From the IMG/VR virus record IMGVR_UViG_3300030103_003222, positions 18,762 through 82,761 of that record: a stretch of 64,000 nucleotides of DNA; one strand, 5' to 3'. The stretch is from a virus. Shown piece after piece: positions 1 through 6,800 of the stretch. Made by a program: the position numbers and the translations under genes. The notes under the pieces are model-generated. The model was not told where the DNA came from. It made no database searches and saw only the letters and a program-made list of their open reading frames with translations. Positions within the stretch are counted from its first letter, which is position 1; every line of letters starts with the position of its first letter.

Positions 1-17
1 TGAATGATGCGGGCATC

Positions 18-599
18 GTGAAAAAGTCCTACACGGACAAGAAGTTCTCCATGCTACTCTCACTCTATGGTGAGGAATACGACATCATCAAAGGCGCTCA
101 ACGTGGGACATACGTTCGCATCACCACCGATGGACTGGTGATGAAGGATTCGTGGGCCTACGGCGCTGGCTTTCTCGATGCTGACGGCTACATCACCATC
201 ACCGAAAGAGGCGAACCTCGTGCGGGCTTGATTGCTACAGGCGACCGTGGTAGGACACACTGCGAAGACCTCTATAAAACGCTGGACTGCGGGGTGCTTC
301 AGTTGGACAGCAAGGTGTATCACAAAGCCTCGCAGCGAAGTCAACACCGTCTTCAGTTCTATTCCAAAGCCGACCTACGGAAGTTCCTTACCGGGGTCCT
401 ACCTCACCTGCGTATGAAGTCGACGCAGGCAAAGGCCGTCCTCGCCTTCATTGACGAGAAGGACGTCACTCGAAAGCAGGAACTCAAACGCCTTGTGCGC
501 TATGAAAACTGGAAAGACCACACGAAGAAGTCTGCTGAACTTCTGAGTGGTTGGGGTATTGACGCTGACACTGTCGGCACTTACGCGGAGGGTCTGTGA
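18..599 (+). CDS. LAGLIDADG homing-endonuclease-like protein (open at left edge)
   Basis: The protein carries one LAGLIDADG-type helix, YGAGFLDADGYI, at residues 48-58, followed by a basic strand and helix region and LAFIDEKD near residue 143. This is the signature of the single-motif family, which dimerises to cut DNA; D54 and D56 fall on the acidic end of the motif. The first in-frame start inside the window is GTG at 18, but the frame is open to base 1, so the true start may lie outside, or this may be the tail of a larger protein. It stops one base into the portal start (TGATG). In tailed viruses the gene before portal is normally the large terminase, so this could be a free-standing endonuclease inserted beside it. 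The family call is firm; activity is unknown. Confidence 0.7.
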   Translation: MKKSYTDKKFSMLLSLYGEEYDIIKGAQRGTYVRITTDGLVMKDSWAYGAGFLDADGYITITERGEPRAGLIATGDRGRTHCEDLYKTLDCGVLQLDSKVYHKASQRSQHRLQFYSKADLRKFLTGVLPHLRMKSTQAKAVLAFIDEKDVTRKQELKRLVRYENWKDHTKKSAELLSGWGIDADTVGTYAEGL

Positions 600-2341
600 T
601 GGCTGAAGAAGAACGAGGACCAGTCAGCCGATTTTTGTCGGCCATCGCCAGCCCATTTCGACGTCGCACGACGCCGCAGCCGCAAATGCCCCTCTACACC
701 ACGGGCATTCAGGAACCTGTGCTCGCACAGGGTATCACCATCCCATCGCTGTATGCGGTCAGTCACGAAAACCTGATTCTACGCACGGTTCAATCCAAAC
801 TCCAGCAAGAGGTCTTCAGGCGTGGCTACTACTGGGAGAAGCGTTTTGAGTCCAAGTGCATCGAATGTGAAGAGGAGTTCAATCACTCAGTCGACGTCTG
901 CAAGTCCTGCGGTGGTGAGGTTCGCAAGCCTGACCCTGAGCAAGTCATTTACGCCAAATGGCTGCTAAATCAAGAGAACTCGATGGAGCAGTCCTTCATG
1001 CAAGTCTTGCGTGAAGTTGAAAACGACCTCAACATCGTGGATGACGCCTTTCTCATTCTTATCAAGGAGTATTACGTTGACCCTGAATCGGGCGATATTG
1101 CCTTTTTCCGCGTCAAGGAAATCATTCGAGGCGACCCTATCTTCATGCGCATCATCGCAGACAAGCGTGGTGTCCGTGGTGGGCGGTATAAGGTGTGCCG
1201 CATCCATCGCGACCAAGTCGCATACCCCGGTCAAGAATCGAAATGTCAGACCTGTGGCTCACGCATGGTTGACGCACACTACGTCAACATGGCTGGGAGC
1301 GGTAAGAACCAGTATTTCACCAAGGGCGAAGTCATCCACATCAGCAAGTATAACCCGTCCAAACTCTACGGGCGCAGTCCTGTCAACACCATGTGGCGAC
1401 AGGCGATGAGCCTCACGGCCATGGACAACTACATCTACACCGCGTATCAGAAGCGACGCACGCCAAAAGGCATCATTTCCGTCACCACTGATAATCTTGA
1501 GTCGATGAAGTCGTTTTGGAAATCTGTCGATGAGAAGATGGAGCGTGACCCGCACTACGTGCCGAAGGTCGGTATCGAAAGTCAGACTGGGCGCGGTGGT
1601 GTGAACTGGGTCAAGTTCATGGACACGTTGGAAGAGATGCAATACATCGCTGTGCGCGACGAGATTCGCAACCGTATCGCGGCGTATTACGGTGTCTCGT
1701 CCATCTTCATGATTGACAACGGTAAGTCTGGTGGCCTCAACAACGAGGGGTTGCAGATTCTTGTCACCAACCGCGCAGTCGAGTTTGGTCAGAAGGTCTA
1801 CACCGACGTTCTGTTCCCCCGTATGTTGCGTGAGATGGATGTCTCAGATTGGAAACTCACTCTCTATCCCAATGAGGAAGAAGACGAAATCACTCGCCTG
1901 CGACGCGACGAGATGGAGGTCAACCTCGCTCAGCGTATGGCTATGCTCGGCTATAAGCCGGAATTGCTTGAAGAAGGCGACCGCGACATTCGCTTTGTCT
2001 ACAAGCAACAGGAAGAGCAACAGGGTGGGCAACAGGGTGGGCAACCCGGTATGCCTCCGGGTATGCCTCCCGGTATGCCTCCGGGTATGCCACCGGGTGG
2101 TGCAATGCCTCCGGGTGGTGCAATGCCTCCGGGTGGCGCGATGCCGCCCATACCTCCCTCTCAACCGGGCGGTGAAGGTGCGGGCATTCGCACACCGCGT
2201 TCACCGGCTCGGCCGCAGGCTCGCGGTAGTCCGGGTGCAGGCTCACCTGTAACCAGCGTTCAGCAGCGAGGTCCAGCACCCACGCAGGGGATGCAGAACT
2301 CAAGAGCGATTGGCGATGCGCGACGACTTCGCGGGGCTTAA
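599..2341 (+). CDS. Portal protein with two zinc ribbons
   Basis: Probable portal: the dodecameric ring at the capsid vertex through which DNA is packaged and the tail attaches. Size (about 580 residues), position before protease and capsid genes, and the core (FTKGEVIHISKY, then YGRSPV, then RNRIAAYYGVSSIFM) agree with the HK97-type portal family. Two four-ligand metal sites are visible, numbering from GTG 596: C88, C91, C102, C105 and C201, H204, C217, C220. The C-terminal 100 residues are low-complexity, with GMPP and GGAMPP repeats. The frame also offers GTG at 596. ATG at 599 is preferred because it overlaps the upstream stop as TGATG. Zinc ribbons in a portal are unusual among bacterial phages. 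Confidence 0.85.
   Translation: MAEEERGPVSRFLSAIASPFRRRTTPQPQMPLYTTGIQEPVLAQGITIPSLYAVSHENLILRTVQSKLQQEVFRRGYYWEKRFESKCIECEEEFNHSVDVCKSCGGEVRKPDPEQVIYAKWLLNQENSMEQSFMQVLREVENDLNIVDDAFLILIKEYYVDPESGDIAFFRVKEIIRGDPIFMRIIADKRGVRGGRYKVCRIHRDQVAYPGQESKCQTCGSRMVDAHYVNMAGSGKNQYFTKGEVIHISKYNPSKLYGRSPVNTMWRQAMSLTAMDNYIYTAYQKRRTPKGIISVTTDNLESMKSFWKSVDEKMERDPHYVPKVGIESQTGRGGVNWVKFMDTLEEMQYIAVRDEIRNRIAAYYGVSSIFMIDNGKSGGLNNEGLQILVTNRAVEFGQKVYTDVLFPRMLREMDVSDWKLTLYPNEEEDEITRLRRDEMEVNLAQRMAMLGYKPELLEEGDRDIRFVYKQQEEQQGGQQGGQPGMPPGMPPGMPPGMPPGGAMPPGGAMPPGGAMPPIPPSQPGGEGAGIRTPRSPARPQARGSPGAGSPVTSVQQRGPAPTQGMQNSRAIGDARRLRGA
2047..2148 (+). repeat. Gly-Met-Pro-Pro coding repeat in portal C-terminus
   Basis: About four copies of a 12-base unit encoding GMPP are followed by three copies of an 18-base unit encoding GGAMPP. 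Synonymous changes between copies (cct/cca/ccg, ggt/ggc) show selection for the peptide rather than very recent slippage. The product is a flexible, collagen-like extension. Confidence 0.85.
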
Positions 2342-2383
2342 TGCTTTAAGCAGGAGCGTTCTACGGGGAACAGAGGGACTTCG

Positions 2384-2734
2384 ATGGACCTACTCAAAAT
2401 GCACCCGATGGCTCGAAAAATGGCTGTTCACAGCGAAGCCTTTGCGAAGGCGCTGGAAAGCGGTAACGCACAAGATGCGCAAGACCACATCAACGAGGTG
2501 TTGAAGTTCGCCGGCTTCCTTTCAGACGACATTCACGGCGCCATTGTCAAGGCTGAAACCGACAAGCACAACGAAATCGCCGGCAACATGATTCAGAAGA
2601 TGAACGTGACCGGGCAGAAGTTCGATGTTGCTCAGCGCGCTGATGTTCTTCCCGGCACCATCATCGCCGCTCGCACGCACAACCGTGCTCGCGTTCACCG
2701 TGGCACCTTTGGCCGTTTCGTCCCCGACTCGTGA
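2384..2734 (+). CDS. Small head-region protein, unknown
   Basis: A 116-residue protein, mostly helical and mildly basic at the end (RTHNRARVHRGTFGRF). I recognise no family. It lies 42 bases after portal and is followed at once by GGTGAGCAG and the next ATG, so it belongs to the head operon. GAGGGAC upstream can serve as its ribosome-binding site. The basic C-terminus could contact DNA or capsid; this is a guess. Confidence 0.7.
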   Translation: MDLLKMHPMARKMAVHSEAFAKALESGNAQDAQDHINEVLKFAGFLSDDIHGAIVKAETDKHNEIAGNMIQKMNVTGQKFDVAQRADVLPGTIIAARTHNRARVHRGTFGRFVPDS

Positions 2735-2743
2735 GGTGAGCAG

Positions 2744-3079
2744 ATGACGGAGGAAGTGTCCACGACAGAGCGCTTGATGAACGCGCTCATTTCCAAAATG
2801 GAAGCCATGGACAGCGATGTGCAGGCGTTGAAGGCTGAAAATGCCAATCTCCGAAAGGCACTTCGCGACCCTTCAGCCATGCTCCGCAAGGCAGGATTCG
2901 TCTCCGCAACCACCCCATTGAGCGAAGACGTCCCCCAAGACCCCTTCCGTGCCGATAGTGGTGCGCTGCTCAAGGGTGAGCAGGGAGGCTTCCCCTCAAA
3001 CGCTGAGATTCATCAGATGTCTTGGGACGATATTCACGAAATGGCCGAGCAGGCTCGTTCCGTGGAGGTGGTGCCTTGA
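2744..3079 (+). CDS. Small coiled-coil protein with scaffold-like C-terminal motif
   Basis: 111 residues. Residues 8-45 look like a coiled coil (KMEAMDSDVQALKAENANL). A variable Pro/Gly-containing linker leads to MSWDDIHEMAEQA close to the C-terminus. The same motif, MSWDEVHSLANRA, ends the protease-scaffold protein at 11114, also after a coiled coil and a linker. This suggests both proteins dock on the same partner, most likely the capsid protein or portal during assembly. The start ATG follows the stop of the preceding gene through GGTGAGCAG. Role in head assembly is inferred from this motif and from position. Confidence 0.75.
   Translation: MTEEVSTTERLMNALISKMEAMDSDVQALKAENANLRKALRDPSAMLRKAGFVSATTPLSEDVPQDPFRADSGALLKGEQGGFPSNAEIHQMSWDDIHEMAEQARSVEVVP
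3064..3070 (+). promoter_or_regulatory. Shine-Dalgarno GGAGGTG for TTG start at 3076
   Basis: GGAGGTG sits 5 bases before TTG 3076, inside the last codons of the upstream gene (encoding EVVP), and selects a TTG start that overlaps the upstream TGA as TTGA. Confidence 0.6.
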
Positions 3080-3885
3080 AGCCGATTCCCAGCCCAGCAT
3101 CCCGCGAAGCCATGGACCTGCTCAACAAGGCGATGCGCCTGCTTCAAAAAGCCGAAGAACTCGACATGGTCGAGCACGAGGGCGAAGAGGTCCCCGCTTT
3201 TGCTGCTGACGGCAAAGGCCCCAAGGACAAGAAGAAGGGCAAAAAGTGCCCTGAGTGTCAGGGTGAGGGCGACGACTGCGAATGTGACGATGAAGACGAA
3301 GGGCCTCAAGACGAGGGCGACGACGACATCAAACTGGAAAAAGGCAAGTGCAAGTGCAAGAAGGGCGAATCTTGTCGCGATTGCGAAAAGTGCCCTGAAT
3401 GTGGCGGGGCCATGAACAAGGGCAATTGCATGAAGATGAACTGCGGTGGGCCAACTAAGATGGCTAAGGCCAAGTGCGACTGCAAGAAGGGCGAATCTTG
3501 TCGCGATTGCGAAAAGTGCCCTGAATGCGGTGCTAAGATGGTAAAGGGCGCTTGCATGAAGATGAACTGCGGTGCAAAAATGCAGAAGGCCCAACCCGGT
3601 TTCTCGACCACGTTTGGTTTTGAGCCTCAGAACATCATGTTCGCATCCGAGTCCGGTGGGCAGACGCGCAACGCGTATTATTCCACCAACCAGTATGTCA
3701 TCAACTCGCAAGATGTTACCAACAAGGGCGGTCAATCGTCTTCTATCAACTTCGACGGACTTTCTGCTCAATTGAATCCACATGATGGTGGCGGCGTTGA
3801 CCGACAAGTGCAGGGTGAGACACTCACCAAGCAACAGATTGTCAAAATCCGCGATATTGTCAGGAAGTCAGGGCTTCAGGGGTGA
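3076..3885 (+). CDS. Cys-rich tandem-repeat head-region protein
   Basis: About 269 residues from TTG 3076. A Lys-rich stretch is followed by CPECQGEG, an acidic run, and two 42-residue repeats, each containing KKGESCRDCEKCPECG and CMKMNCG. Each repeat has about nine cysteines, so several zinc sites, or possibly metal clusters, are likely. The last 95 residues are Cys-free and rich in Ser, Asn and Gln, like a virion surface or connector segment. The frame is open further upstream, but the internal TTG has an excellent ribosome-binding site and overlaps the stop of the previous gene. No family is recognised. Location between portal and protease suggests a virion or head-assembly protein. Confidence 0.75.
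   Translation: MKPIPSPASREAMDLLNKAMRLLQKAEELDMVEHEGEEVPAFAADGKGPKDKKKGKKCPECQGEGDDCECDDEDEGPQDEGDDDIKLEKGKCKCKKGESCRDCEKCPECGGAMNKGNCMKMNCGGPTKMAKAKCDCKKGESCRDCEKCPECGAKMVKGACMKMNCGAKMQKAQPGFSTTFGFEPQNIMFASESGGQTRNAYYSTNQYVINSQDVTNKGGQSSSINFDGLSAQLNPHDGGGVDRQVQGETLTKQQIVKIRDIVRKSGLQG
3355..3527 (+). repeat. 47-base direct repeat within Cys-rich gene
   Basis: Bases 3355-3401 and 3481-3527 are identical over 47 positions and lie 126 bases (42 codons) apart. The flanking codons are also repeated with some divergence. This is an in-frame tandem duplication of one Cys-rich module. Confidence 0.85.
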
Positions 3886-3891
3886 GCCTGT

Positions 3892-6800
3892 GTGGAGGAA
3901 GACCCAGCGGAGGTCTACATTCGCGCCCGTAATGACCTGCTGAAAAGCGCGGTTGATTTTCACGATTACGAAGACAACATCGCGAACTACGCGTTTGCGA
4001 AACTCAGTCTTGAGCACCACGGTATCGAGTTCGAGCCGCTGTGGGAAGACCGTCTTTGTGAGTCCATCCTCAAATCTGCTTTCAGGACTAAACTCGATGC
4101 AGAACCAGCCCTCTCTGAGAACGCTCTGCTCGACTTGCAGGTCAACAACCCTGAACTTGCTCGGGAATACGCGGAGGCGTTGGGCGAACTCAAAGATGCG
4201 CGTAACGCAATGAGTGGTAGCGTTAGTGTCGATGAGATGTTGAGTTTCGGCAAACTTTCTGACCGCGTCGCTGCGCTTGAAGCACAGGTAACTGGACGCA
4301 GCACTGAGCAGCAGAAAGAGGAAGGAGCGCTCGGTGGAAACATCAGCGATGAGGCTGCTCGAATCCCCCAGCATACCTTCTCTGACCGCATCGTGGAACA
4401 CTCTCTACGCGACATTCATCGAATGTGGCCTCAAGTCAAACCTATCGGTCGCTATGACGAGTCTTTCCTGAGTGACGGTCACGGTTTGCTCTCCTATGAC
4501 CCGACAGACCCGACAGGTCGTCCCATGTGGGCGCGTTTGCTTCGTGGTTTCTATCTACCTCAACCCTATCAGAAGGGCGACAAGAACTTGCGAATGTCGC
4601 TGGCCGAACGATACGCCTCCGCTGAGTTGGCGCACCTCAAGGCCAACAAGGGCAAGCGAGCCTTTGAGCCTCGAAAGCGTAGCGGTGCTGAAGATGAAGA
4701 GCATATCCCTCACTTTGGGCCACTGATGTCCACCTCGCACGCCGTCTATGAGCAAGCGTATCAGGCGTGGCGTCAAAGTCGCGGCGGAAAACTGTCTGAA
4801 CTGATGGTCTTTGCAGATACCGAAAACCCAGTCGAGCGAGACTATCGCATGCGTGAAGAGCACTTCAAGGCGGTTGAAGACCACGCTTGGTTCAGCACTG
4901 GTATCGGGGGTAACGTCGACCCCAAAAGCACCATGAGTCAAGAGGAAATCGCGGAGCGTGGTATCAACGACCCCGAGTCATTGGAGGAATATGACATTGA
5001 CCATGGCTTTGGGATTTGGCCGTATCTTCTTGGTTTGGACTTTTTGCCACCTGCCGACATGCACCGTGTCTTGAAACACATTGACGAACACGGCACCGAT
5101 AAAGCAGACCAGCAAATTGTGAAACTCAGCGGCCCGGTTCCTTTTATCGACATGGGGCGTGTGAAGCGTGACTTCGCTCAGCGTTTCACCCCTCTTTTCC
5201 ACGCTGCGGCGCGGAACGCACATCACCCCGGAGCCACCATGCGCAAGCGCAACGAAGGGTCGAGGTTGACCGACGCTCGTGGTTTTGAAGGCCTCGAAAG
5301 GGACAACCTCTTCTACGCTCTCAGTCACACTCCTCACCCAAGCAATCCTGACAGGACGTTGCGCGATTTCGTCAACGAGCGCTTTTCACGTTATATGAAC
5401 CCCGGAGATACAGAGGACGATGTCGTTGACGAGAACTATCCCATTCCCAACATCACTGCTGCACTCGCCAAGAATATGGAGGGTAACACACCCGAGGAGA
5501 ATCGGGAATTACTCGGTAGACTGAAACCCGCATACGCACATTCTGAACACAGCGTGAACTGGTTCCTCGGGAGAGACAAGGACGGTGCGCTCATCAATGA
5601 CCACCCCCTCTATCCTGATGCTACCGATGCAAACCACCCTGCTGGGCAGGAAGATTTGATTGAGCGTCTGCACGATGCCTCTGACGAACTCACTGATGCT
5701 GTGATGTCTTCCAAGTTTTCACGTGACATTGACGCCTTCTATCATCTCGGGAACAACGTCCCATCGCTTGACGACATCCCCGAGTCTGAGCGAGAATCGT
5801 GGCTACGCGCCGATGACGGCTCTTTGCTCGGTCTTGCACATTACTGGGGCAAGCCGTTCCACTACGAGGGTGGTTATGGGAAGCATCCCAAGATGCTGAT
5901 TGAAATGCTACATCAGATGTGGCCCGGTGAGCGTTCTCCTTTCGGTCAACTCGAAGGCGGTCGCATTACGCCGAACGAGGATGCACTCGGCCTCACCAGC
6001 CGCTACATCTCAATGGGTTTTGCACCTGAAACACAACACGCGGGCAGTCCACGTGTTCAGTTGTCATTCTTCAACGCCTCTCAACCAAGGAGTGAAACGG
6101 CAAAGCGTCGCTCTCGCACTCGAAATCAGGCAGCATTCCACGGCAAAGTCAGCACTTCACCGGCATATTCCAATTCGGTTGCTGGCAAAAGCGACGACGA
6201 GATTCGTCAAGTCACTGGCGGTAAGGTGCAGAAATTTTCTCTTGATAATACCGGATGGACCACGGGCGACTCCTATGGCGCGATTGGCTCCAAGCAACGC
6301 TTCACGATGCGGGAAAGGGCATCTCGTTGGTGGCACTGGTTGGCTACGCGAATGCGCACTGGCTCAGGTGAAATCCCCGACAAGTTTCATTCGCAGCAAG
6401 AGATGGAAGCCGGTAACGTTGAGCGCACTCGTGGCACAAAGCGTGAGTTTGACCGCTTGCAGGGGTGGGCTGATAAGGACAAGACTTCATCGAAGAAGTT
6501 TGCTGAAATGCTGGATGAGGCGGGTCATGACGAAGCCGTTGACGAAATCACCCTCAATCACTTGTCCGACACACAATTGGCTTTGGAAGAAGCACTTCAG
6601 GAAGAGTTCTCTTCCTCGTTCAAAGATGAAATCGGCAACGCTTCTTCTGAAGAAGTGCAAGCGCTCATTGCAGGTGTTGAAGACCCCAACAAGCGCGCTG
6701 ACATGATGCGTCGCTTCCGTGAAATCTACGACTCCAGCGGAATCGTTGACGCCCATCGCGAGTTCGATGAGATGATGGAGTCCTACGAGCGGGTCGGTGA

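Noticed and set aside
3034-3834. 266-residue antisense hydrophobic frame under the Cys-rich gene
   Set aside because: Hydrophobic Leu/Ala/Phe repeats arise from antisense Lys/Glu/Cys codons; the repeat makes it look patterned.
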